Origin: Hymenobacter tibetensis
GTDB taxonomy: Bacteria; Bacteroidota; Bacteroidia; Cytophagales; Hymenobacteraceae
Reading direction: 5' to 3'
Length of the DNA stretch: 64,000 nucleotides
Assembly (NCBI RefSeq): GCF_022827545.1
Contig: NZ_CP094669.1
Coordinates: 4,767,001 to 4,831,000, forward strand
Made by a program: the position numbers and the translations under genes. The notes below the pieces were generated by a model. The model searched no databases, was not told the DNA's origin, and saw only the letters and a list, made by a program, of their open reading frames with translations. This document shows, one piece after another, positions 34,929 to 42,392 of the stretch (positions are counted from its first letter, which is position 1; each line of letters opens with the position of its first letter).

Positions 34929-35756
34929 TTAACCGTTGCTGGCAAGCAGAGTGCTTACAGCAACATCTTCATTCAGGTATTTCGAGGAATAGGTTTCGTC
35001 GGCACCGCTTAAGAACAAGCACGTACCGCCGTTCACCGCTTCAATAATTTCATCTTTCTGATCCATCGGCAAGGCCGGGCAGCCGAGGCTACGGCCCAAG
35101 CGGCCATTTTGCTTGATGAAGTCTTCGCTTACATAATCGGCACCGTGCATTACTACGGCGCGCTCAAGTGCATTGGTGTTGAAGCCTTCGTCTACGCCTT
35201 CCAGTTTCAACGAACGGCCGTGCTTGCCTACATACTCGTCTTGCGTTACGTAGAAACCAAGGCTGCTCATGTTCGACTCGTTCTTGTTGGAGAACGTCGT
35301 TGCTACATCCTCGCCCGAGTTGTGGCCGTGAGCTACCAAGGTATTGAATTTCACTTGCTTTTGCGCCAAGTCAATCACCCACAGGCGCTTGGCTGTGCTA
35401 GGCAGGTTAAAGTCCACTACGGTTAGCAACTGCTTGTCATTGGACAGGCGGCCTTCGCTTTGCAGGTTCAGGTAGCCAGTCAAGGCTTTCTCGAACACAT
35501 CAAAGTGCAGCCCCTGGCTTTCCAAGCCAAGCTCTTGGTACAGTCCGTGCGTACGCTGAGTATAGAAAGTGGCTTGCAACTCTTTAGCAGTCGGCAGTTT
35601 AGCTTCTGTGCTGGCAGCCTTCACCTTGGAGTTGATAACCGGACTAGCTAAAGGCGTAGCCATAAAAAGCGAGGCCATGAAAGGCAACACCCGGCGGGCA
35701 ACCCGACGGGCGCGACGCTTGAAACGCTGGCGATATACTACACTAGTTTTTTCCAT
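34929..35756 (-). CDS. Murein L,D-transpeptidase-like protein (YkuD_2 type), copy A
   Basis: The 275-residue protein has an Arg-rich start (RQRFKRRARRVARRV) and a hydrophobic segment ending at about residue 40, a possible signal sequence. The catalytic domain matches the YkuD_2/PF13645 type, with the Ser-Gly-Gly-Cys region in GRLGRSLGCPALPMDQ near 220-235 (catalytic Cys) and a conserved MHGADYVS near 205. TVVDFNLPSTAKRLWVIDLAQ is at 107-127. Such enzymes may cross-link peptidoglycan or attach ligands; activity is not shown. A paralogue lies 297 bases upstream. Confidence 0.85.
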   Translation of the reverse strand: MEKTSVVYRQRFKRRARRVARRVLPFMASLFMATPLASPVINSKVKAASTEAKLPTAKELQATFYTQRTHGLYQELGLESQGLHFDVFEKALTGYLNLQSEGRLSNDKQLLTVVDFNLPSTAKRLWVIDLAQKQVKFNTLVAHGHNSGEDVATTFSNKNESNMSSLGFYVTQDEYVGKHGRSLKLEGVDEGFNTNALERAVVMHGADYVSEDFIKQNGRLGRSLGCPALPMDQKDEIIEAVNGGTCLFLSGADETYSSKYLNEDVAVSTLLASNG

Positions 35757-36053
35757 CTGCGCTGAGAGGGTTGCCCCTGCTTTTTAGATTAATACTCCTT
35801 AGGAGAAGTGTTACCTGAGAAGACTATACGCAACATCTGTGCGAATGGTGCACATCACCAGGATTTCCGGCTAGTGCTCTGCTTAAACGTAACTAGCGCC
35901 AGATTAATTCCATATCTACTATGTACACTGCTATCGTTGCCTACAGCACGCTATTGCGCGTTTCCACCTCTGGAAGTCAGCCGTACAACTACCCTGAACT
36001 TCCGACAACAAAAATTTCAAATACTGCAAGTTCCCAGTTACTTACGCTTCCCC

Positions 36054-36908
36054 TTATTGCCACCCACGGGCTGCTAGCTGCCGGGCCGCTTTGGTCCCAT
36101 CCAGCCATTTCGACTCCAGGCCGGGGCCGCTCACAAACAAGCATGAACCTTCGGGCAAACTCTTGATGATAGCGCGGTACTGCTCTGGCGGCAGGGCCGG
36201 ACACCCGCGGCTATAGCCTACCTGCCCGTGCTCCCGCAAGTAAGCGGCACTCACGTAGTCGGCGGCGTGCAATACCACGTAGCGTGCTTCGGCATTGGAA
36301 TTCTGGCCGGCATCGAGGCCCCGTAGCCGCCGCGAAAGGCCGTGCTTCCCTCCGTAGGTGTCCTGCGTCCGATAGAACCCTAGTGATGTGCAAGCCGATC
36401 TAGAAACGTTGGAAAAGCGTTCGGCCCGTAGATGCCCAGAACCGCGCCCATGCGCTACGTGGCTGCGATGCAGGATGCGGCCCTCTTTCAGATCCAACAC
36501 CCACAGCCGCTGCTCCGACGAAGGCAGGTCCATATCGGCTACGGCTAACACGCCGGGCCGCTGAATACGATTGGCCTGCCGCAGCGTCAGATAGCCTACA
36601 CACGCTCTTTCCAACACGTCGGGGCGCAGGGCGGCGGCTTCGGGTCCAAGGCTGGCTTGCAGTTGCTGCACCGTTTGGCGCAACGAGTCGGTAACGTCCG
36701 TTAATGGAGGAACGGGGGTCAGGGCCAGCGAATCGGGGAGCGTGGGCGCCGTACGAACAGAAGTTGCCATGCTGGCCGGAACAGCGGCCGCAGGTGCTCT
36801 GCTTTCGGTGGCTGAAACGTTGCACCCAACCAGTCCCAACCCAACTGCTGCTCCTATTATGGACCGTACTCCTGCTCTTCCCCACATCATTGCTACGTGC
36901 CTACTCAT
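36054..36908 (-). CDS. Murein L,D-transpeptidase-like lipoprotein (YkuD_2 type), copy B
   Basis: The 284-residue paralogue of copy A instead has a lipobox (GLVGC, Cys at residue 29), so it is likely an envelope lipoprotein. It shares VLAVADMDLPSSEQRLWVLDL and HAADYVSAAYLREHGQVGYSRGCPALPPEQ (catalytic Cys) with copy A. Start choice is slightly uncertain: ATGs also occur seven and eight codons in, but the lipobox is reached in any case. The linker after the Cys is Ala/Pro/Thr-rich. The two genes are in tandem on the minus strand. Confidence 0.84.
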   Translation of the reverse strand: MSRHVAMMWGRAGVRSIIGAAVGLGLVGCNVSATESRAPAAAVPASMATSVRTAPTLPDSLALTPVPPLTDVTDSLRQTVQQLQASLGPEAAALRPDVLERACVGYLTLRQANRIQRPGVLAVADMDLPSSEQRLWVLDLKEGRILHRSHVAHGRGSGHLRAERFSNVSRSACTSLGFYRTQDTYGGKHGLSRRLRGLDAGQNSNAEARYVVLHAADYVSAAYLREHGQVGYSRGCPALPPEQYRAIIKSLPEGSCLFVSGPGLESKWLDGTKAARQLAARGWQ

Positions 36909-37289
36909 GCCCCAAAGTACTCAGGCCACAGCATTGGAAAAGCACCCTCCCTAAAAGAATGTCGCTTGGCCACAAAAAAGCCTCTCCTATTTACAAGGAG
37001 ATGCTTGTATACACTACCAGCGTTTGCCTGACTGACAGGGTGCCGACCGCACTAAACTGCGGCAGCGAGTTCGTGCCGCCGCCTCTATCACGTGCCTAGA
37101 TGGCCTGGCAGGTAACGGCGGCTTTTTGATTCCGAACGAATGTAGCGTTGCAGCGTGAGACAAGCTTAACGCAGTGCTGGCAAGAGCAGAAACTATGGAG
37201 TTGTTGACGAGAGACATACGAAAGAATTGAAAGATGACAGTATCATCTGCGCCAGGTCAGATGCGGATATAAGACGGGGGGCACTGGCG
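36909..37289. other. 381-base gene-free stretch with an orphan terminator-like hairpin
   Basis: It lies between the L,D-transpeptidase copy B start and the TonB receptor stop. A hairpin at 36978-37006 is followed on the minus strand by a T-run (A6 at 36974-36979), so it terminates a minus transcript. The TonB receptor ends 290 bases upstream, which is far. The rest may be a long 3' UTR or an unannotated small RNA. The small minus ORF at 37014-37217 has no convincing coding features. Confidence 0.45.
36974..37006 (-). terminator. Terminator-like hairpin in the gene-free stretch
   Basis: AAGCCTCTCCT (36978-36988) pairs with AGGAGATGCTT (36996-37006) with one mismatch, followed on the minus strand by TTTTTTGTGG. 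See the finding on a possible small RNA. Confidence 0.55.
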
Positions 37290-39605
37290 CTAAAAAGAAA
37301 CGCTCACGTTGCCTTTAATGAAAAACGGTGTCCCCGGCGTGTAGTGCAGTTCTGAGACGCCTTCGGCTGGCTCGCCTGGTAAGCGGCTCTGGGTATCAAA
37401 CTGAGCTTGGTTCCATTCCACATTCAACAGATTCTCGGCGGTGGCGCCTACCTGAAACCGGCCTTTGGTGTAGCTCACTACGGCATCGAGTAGAAAGTAG
37501 CCCCGAGCCCGTACCGTGTTGAATTCGTTGGCGGGCCGGTCGTTGAGGTGGCGGTAGCGTAGGCTGGCACTGAGGCCGGTTGGCTGCTTGAGCGTGACGC
37601 CCCCAATGCTGGTGAAGCTGGGCGCTAGCGGAATGTAGTTTTCACCTTGCAGTTCGCCCACGGCGCGGCCGTGGTTGTAGTTTAGGTCTAAGTCGGCAAA
37701 AAGAATGCGCGACAGTTGATAGCGCATGGCTAGGTCGACGCCGAAGCGGCGGGTCCGGCCCGAACTCTCCACAAAGCCCCCATCCCCGACGTACACCAGT
37801 TCGTCTTGCAGATGCAAGGCCCACAACGCAGCATTCACTACTAAAGCCGGTACGGGCTTGAACGTACTGCCCACCTCGTAGCCAATGGCCCGCGGCAAGG
37901 CCTGCAGCGAGTCGCCGCGGTTCACCACCACTGCGCGGGCATCATTAGAGTGAAAGCCGAAGCCTGACCGCGCAAACAGCTGCACCTGCGGGTTGAGGTC
38001 GTAGTAGAAATTCAACTTCGGGCTCACCCGGCCTTTGGTAGCGCGCCCCGAAGCAGAGTCAGCCGCGGCGTCCTGAAACTTGAACACGAAGTAGTCGGCA
38101 CGAAACGCGGCATTCACCGTGAGTTTATCGGTCAGCGACAACGTTTCTTCGAGGTAGGCATTCAGGTTTTGCTCGTACACCGGCCCACTCACTATAGTGC
38201 CCGTTACCTGGCGTTTCACCGCGTTGCGCAGGGCCACGTTGATATCGTCGATGCGCGTACCAACCCCGACGGTGGTGCGCAGGGCCCGGTTGCCGAGTTG
38301 GCCGTTGCGCTCATAGGTGCCCGTGTAGCCGTAGATATTGCGGCTCTCGGTTTGCCGAATTTGGTCGCCTTGGTCTTCGTTTTCGAGGAAGAAAGTGAAG
38401 TTGGAAAACAGATTGAAGTTGTACCGGCTGTAGTAGGCTTGCTGGCGCACCACCGCGTCGCCGGGCAAGGTGGTGGTCAGAACGGCCGTGGCGTTGGTGC
38501 GGTCGGTGCTGCCGCCCTCCGTGTTATCAATGGCCCCGAAACGGGAAATAAGACCGGCGCGCACGGCCCGCTCCGGCACCTGGCCGGAGGCATCCCACGT
38601 GGAAGTGAAGTGCGAGCCGAGCAGCATCAGCGAAGTGCGCTCCGACAGCAAGCCGGTGTACTTGCCCATGCCATTGAAGCGCTTGAAGTGCTGCTTGCTT
38701 TGGAAATAGGAATTGGTGAACGTGTACTCCGTGGCGAGGTAGGCACTTTCCGCCTGCTTGGAAAACAAGTGCTTGCCGTCTGGCAGTACATCGAGCAGCA
38801 CCACCGCCCGGCGCGTATCAAAGCGCCCTATCTCCAGCTTTGCCAGGCTGTTGGTTACGCTGGTTTTGGTGGTAAACTCCCCGGCGCCAGCCGTGGCAAA
38901 ATCTCCAAACCGCGCCGTGTAGGGGCCCTTGTACACCCGCAACGCATCCACCGTTTCGGGTATCACAAAATGAAAATCGGCGTAGCCCTGCCCGTGTGCA
39001 TGCGACACCATGTTCACGGGCAGCCCGTCGATGCTGACGTTGAAATCGGTGCCGTGGTCGACATCAAAGCCGCGGATAAAAATTTGTTCGGCCTTGCCGC
39101 CCCCCGCATGCTGCGCAATAAACAGGCCCGGCACCAGGGGCAGTAAATCCTGCGCCGAATTGACGGGCCGTAGCACCTGGTCGATGTGGGTGATGGCGGC
39201 CAGTGTCTGGTTGGGGTCACGGGGCTGCGCTACGGTCACTTCGCGCAAGCTCAGCGCAACCATTGGCAAGTGCCACGTCAGCGCCTTGTTTTCGCCGGCA
39301 CGCAGCGTTAGGGTTTGGGTGCGGGCGCCGTAGCCTAGACCCGCGGCTCGAAGCGTGTACACGCCCGGAGCAAGGTTGCTAAAGCGAAAGCTGCCTAACT
39401 CATCGGTAGCAGTAACGGCACTGTTGGAGCCACCGGCACCTTCCAGCCGGAGGCCGACGCCAAGTAGCCGCTGGCCCGACGTGGAATCGGTGATGGTGCC
39501 GCGCAAGCTGGCGGCTGTGGTGGTTTGTGCGCACAAAGGGGCTACTCCTACCGGCCCACACAGTGCCAGCACGAACAATAGTATTCGTAAAAAATTGAGG
39601 GTCAT
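37290..39605 (-). CDS. TonB-dependent receptor with His-rich plug
   Basis: The protein has 771 residues from ATG 39605. A signal peptide ends near 27 (APLCAQ), then a carboxypeptidase-like regulatory domain (SLRGTITDSTSGQRLLGVGLRL) to about 115, a plug near 130-230 and a beta barrel to the C-terminus (GNVSVSF). The plug contains the unusual IDGLPVNMVSHAHGQGYADF near 190-210 with several His residues. It imports a substrate across the outer membrane with TonB energy. It is the last gene of a five-gene minus-strand unit with HupE-like and DUF4331 genes. The His-rich loop and HupE neighbour suggest a metal or metal-complex substrate (inference). Confidence 0.9.
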   Translation of the reverse strand: MTLNFLRILLFVLALCGPVGVAPLCAQTTTAASLRGTITDSTSGQRLLGVGLRLEGAGGSNSAVTATDELGSFRFSNLAPGVYTLRAAGLGYGARTQTLTLRAGENKALTWHLPMVALSLREVTVAQPRDPNQTLAAITHIDQVLRPVNSAQDLLPLVPGLFIAQHAGGGKAEQIFIRGFDVDHGTDFNVSIDGLPVNMVSHAHGQGYADFHFVIPETVDALRVYKGPYTARFGDFATAGAGEFTTKTSVTNSLAKLEIGRFDTRRAVVLLDVLPDGKHLFSKQAESAYLATEYTFTNSYFQSKQHFKRFNGMGKYTGLLSERTSLMLLGSHFTSTWDASGQVPERAVRAGLISRFGAIDNTEGGSTDRTNATAVLTTTLPGDAVVRQQAYYSRYNFNLFSNFTFFLENEDQGDQIRQTESRNIYGYTGTYERNGQLGNRALRTTVGVGTRIDDINVALRNAVKRQVTGTIVSGPVYEQNLNAYLEETLSLTDKLTVNAAFRADYFVFKFQDAAADSASGRATKGRVSPKLNFYYDLNPQVQLFARSGFGFHSNDARAVVVNRGDSLQALPRAIGYEVGSTFKPVPALVVNAALWALHLQDELVYVGDGGFVESSGRTRRFGVDLAMRYQLSRILFADLDLNYNHGRAVGELQGENYIPLAPSFTSIGGVTLKQPTGLSASLRYRHLNDRPANEFNTVRARGYFLLDAVVSYTKGRFQVGATAENLLNVEWNQAQFDTQSRLPGEPAEGVSELHYTPGTPFFIKGNVSVSF

Positions 39606-39737
39606 ACAACCGATAGCACGACTCTGCCGCGTACAGACCAAGCGGCCCGCATACATGCAGCGTCAGATTGGAAATAAGAAATGCGGGTTGCTATAAGCAG
39701 CCTGTTTTGCCCATGCCCGCAAGCAGTGGCTCATGTC

Positions 39738-40124
39738 TTATCCCCGGCGCGGCGGCGCGTAGAGTATGGCTGGAAATCCGGCTGGTGTTGGCAGTACCAG
39801 AATAGCTGTTTCCGGCTTGCCTGATGTCCAGACGGGCATCATGGTTGGCAAAGGAGCCACGTTCAGGCAATGCACGTCCAAGCCCTTGAGGGTACTTAGC
39901 AGCTGCGGCAACGACTGCTGCTGGCCTGGTTTGGCTACTTCATACTGTTCGCCGTTGCACTGGTCGAAGCAGTCGAGGCGCAGGTAATGCTGCTGCTGGC
40001 AATCAACGCTGTGCACGTAGTCAGCGGCGTGCTGGCGCACCGGCTCTGGCCGCCCTACCAAGCCGGCCCCCACCACCAACAGGTAGTGCGTGAGCAGCAG
40101 CAGAACGAGGCAGGTACGGAGCAT
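39738..40124 (-). CDS. Small exported Cys/His-containing protein
   Basis: The protein has 128 residues from ATG 40124. The ORF could start at 40310, but the first 62 residues overlap the HupE-like gene and look unlike any protein. A signal peptide is predicted (LRTCLVLLLLTHYLLVVGAGL). The mature part has clustered Cys/His: HSVDCQQQHYLRLDCFDQCNGEQ near 33-55, then DVHC near 85. It lies between the TonB receptor and the HupE-like gene. I do not recognise a named family; a metal-binding periplasmic role is a hypothesis. Confidence 0.62.
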   Translation of the reverse strand: MLRTCLVLLLLTHYLLVVGAGLVGRPEPVRQHAADYVHSVDCQQQHYLRLDCFDQCNGEQYEVAKPGQQQSLPQLLSTLKGLDVHCLNVAPLPTMMPVWTSGKPETAILVLPTPAGFPAILYAPPRRG

Positions 40125-40186
40125 TGCGTTGTTATTGAATACGTGCTTATCACATACAGCGGAGCCTCTGCCCCACCTTACTCTTG

Positions 40187-40858
40187 CTAAAAGAAAACGC
40201 GCTCCACGGTCCAGTAGGCAGCAACAAGCCCGATGACAACGGACGCGGGTACCACAACGCGCTGCTTGTACCAGACTTTCTGGCCGAACCAGCGGCCCAC
40301 GAGCAGCCACGCCAGCAGAATCACGGTTACCTGGCCCAGCTCCACGCCTACGTTGAAAGAAATAAGGGACTCGAAAAACATATGGCGCGGCAGCCCTAAG
40401 CCCGTCAGCGCACTAGCGAAACCCAAGCCGTGAATCAATCCGAACCCAAACACAATGGCCACACGCCAGGGGTTCAGCCGGTCAGCCACGATGTTCTCGA
40501 TAGCCACGAACAGAATGGAAAGCGCAATAATTGGCTCTACCACCGCTACGGGGGGCGCTAGTATGCCATACATAGCTAACCCAAGCGTGATGGAATGGGC
40601 CACGGTGAAAGCCGTTGCCTGCCAGAGCACTGGCTTGAGGCGAGGCTCCAAGAAGAAGATGCTAAGCACAAACAGAATATGGTCGAGGCCGAGCGGCAGA
40701 ATGTGCTTAAAGCCAAGCTGCAAGTAGGTCCAGAGAATGTCGGTGCGGGAAAGCTTACTGAGGTCCACGTCCAGCACATGCGCATTAGCCAGAGCAGGCA
40801 ACAATAGCAGCAACGGTAGCAGGCAGCGGACCCGTGAACAAGAGAAAAGGTGTGCCAT
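40187..40858 (-). CDS. HupE/UreJ-family membrane protein
   Basis: The protein has 223 residues from ATG 40858. A signal peptide ends near LANAH, followed by an N-terminal LQLGFKHILPLGLDHILFVLSIF. This contains the His/Asp cluster (H-x5-G-x-DH) of the HupE/UreJ nickel/cobalt permease family. Several transmembrane helices follow. A second signature GFGLIHGLGFASALTGLGL lies near 150. HupE/UreJ proteins import nickel or cobalt for hydrogenase or urease, but no such enzyme is in the window. This paralogue may carry another metal or molecule. Confidence 0.87.
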   Translation of the reverse strand: MAHLFSCSRVRCLLPLLLLLPALANAHVLDVDLSKLSRTDILWTYLQLGFKHILPLGLDHILFVLSIFFLEPRLKPVLWQATAFTVAHSITLGLAMYGILAPPVAVVEPIIALSILFVAIENIVADRLNPWRVAIVFGFGLIHGLGFASALTGLGLPRHMFFESLISFNVGVELGQVTVILLAWLLVGRWFGQKVWYKQRVVVPASVVIGLVAAYWTVERVFF

Positions 40859-40941
40859 AGGCTTCAACCCGTAAGTAGCGCAGCCAGCGGGTGCAGCCAC
40901 GTAGTGCTATATCTAGATCCAGCGAAACAACAAGGCGGACT

Positions 40942-42267
40942 TTAGCGAGCAGCCAGCAGCTTTTTACCCTCGTCGGCCAGATCAAGGCTGAGGTAGGGAT
41001 TAAGCGCAAGTGCCTCCCGGATAAGGGCCTGGCCTTCGGCAACGCGGCCGGTTTTAGTGGCAATCAGGCCGGCACGGCAGAGAAGCGTGGGCGTCTTGGT
41101 TTTCATGCGGCGGGCCCGCTGCATCTGCTTTGCTGCCTCGGCGTATTCACCGCGCTTGTAGTGCACCCAAGCCAGCGTTTCCTCTACGTCAATGTTGTCG
41201 GGACGCCGCTCGTACTCGATTTTGGCGTGTTCAAGAGCTTTGTCTAGTTCTTTGGTTTTGAGGTACGCATACGCCAACTCCCGGTCGGCGTAGTGGCCCA
41301 TCAGTTCGTTGTCGTCGGCTTCCTTGGCATCATCGGCCAGCATAGCAATGGCTTCACGAGCCATTTCTTGGGCTTTGTCTGGCTCGTTATTGAGGCGGTA
41401 TAAGTCCGTTAGCTCGTCGGCAAACGCATAGTCCTTCACGGTGGCCCGGGCTTTCTGGAAGTAGGTGATGGCCGCGCTATAGTTGCGGCGGGCTTTTTCT
41501 ACCCTTCCCAAACCAGCCAACGCGTAGGAATAGCCAGGGCGCTCCACCAATGATTGTTTGTACTGCTGTTCGGCTTGTTGCAGGTCGCCGGTGTTTTCGT
41601 ACAGATGCCCCAGCTGGATACGGGCCCACTCCGTTTGTTCGAGGCCGGGAAAGCCTGCTTTGGCCGCCATGTTCATGGCTTCAATAGCGCCAGGCAAGTC
41701 GCCGTAGATTTCGCGCAGATACGACACCCGAGCGTAGGCGCGCAAGTCGGGGCGCAGGGTGTTCATCTTATCGGCCATGCGTACGGCCTCGGGGTAGAGG
41801 CCGAGTTCCACGTTGGCGTCGCAGAGCAAGCCATACACGAAGGCATTGCTTGGGTTGAGCTTCACCGCTTCCTCGGCCAAGGCCAAGCCTTCTGAAAAAT
41901 GGTGTTGGGTGAGGCTGAGCGAGGCTTTGCAGCACAGGGCTTCAAAGTTTTCAGGCTCTTTTCGCAGTACGCTGTTGAGTAGTTCCATAGCGGCCATGTC
42001 GTAGTAGGCGTGGTCGCCGGTGACGCGGGCCTCCTGCATGTAGGCTTGGGCCAACAGCAATTGTGCTTTGGCATCTTCGGGGTTGGTGCGCAGCTTGGCC
42101 AACAAGCCGGCTACGGCACTCTGGGTGTTCACCCACTCACCGCCCATAGCCAGGTCGCCGTGGCGCTCCTTGAGCTGCGGAATTCGTTCGGGCTTGCGGA
42201 AGAGAAACAAGGCAGCCACTGCCGCCGCAAAACTTGCCAGCAGAATAGGGTAGAAGTAGTTACGCAC
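40942..42267 (-). CDS. Membrane-anchored TPR protein
   Basis: The 441-residue protein has one N-terminal transmembrane anchor (RNYFYPILLASFAAAVAALFLF). It contains about nine tetratricopeptide repeats over residues 45-430, for example AKAQLLLAQAYMQEARVTGD, GHLYENTGDLQQAEQQYKQS and ETLAWVHYKRGEYAEAAKQM. TPRs mediate protein-protein contacts. It is predicted to face the periplasm or cytoplasm side as a scaffold. It lies between the DUF4331 and HupE-like genes, 83 bases from the latter. Confidence 0.85.
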   Translation of the reverse strand: MRNYFYPILLASFAAAVAALFLFRKPERIPQLKERHGDLAMGGEWVNTQSAVAGLLAKLRTNPEDAKAQLLLAQAYMQEARVTGDHAYYDMAAMELLNSVLRKEPENFEALCCKASLSLTQHHFSEGLALAEEAVKLNPSNAFVYGLLCDANVELGLYPEAVRMADKMNTLRPDLRAYARVSYLREIYGDLPGAIEAMNMAAKAGFPGLEQTEWARIQLGHLYENTGDLQQAEQQYKQSLVERPGYSYALAGLGRVEKARRNYSAAITYFQKARATVKDYAFADELTDLYRLNNEPDKAQEMAREAIAMLADDAKEADDNELMGHYADRELAYAYLKTKELDKALEHAKIEYERRPDNIDVEETLAWVHYKRGEYAEAAKQMQRARRMKTKTPTLLCRAGLIATKTGRVAEGQALIREALALNPYLSLDLADEGKKLLAAR

Positions 42268-42304
42268 AGAGGTGGGATAGTAGAATGGGCAAGGTAGCGA
42301 AACG

Positions 42305-42373
42305 GTGAAATGGTGAGTTCTATATTCTATCCACGCACTGTGCGCAAGCGGAACGCTGAACTCACCATTTCAC
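42305..42373. repeat. Perfect 16-base inverted repeat between DUF4331 and TPR genes
   Basis: GTGAAATGGTGAGTTC (42305-42320) is perfectly complementary to GAACTCACCATTTCAC (42358-42373) with a 37-base centre. There is no clear U-run after it on either strand, so it is not a classic terminator. It may be a dispersed palindromic repeat. Confidence 0.6.
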
Positions 42374-42392
42374 TGGAACACTAGTTCACGGA

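Noticed and set aside
37014..37217. 67-residue minus-strand ORF in the gap after the TonB receptor
   Set aside because: It sits just before a terminator-like hairpin, which made it tempting, but it has no motif, signal or coding-like composition.
38169..39146. 325-residue plus-strand ORF opposite the TonB receptor
   Set aside because: The minus frame has signal, plug and barrel features; this frame is compositional noise of GC-rich DNA.
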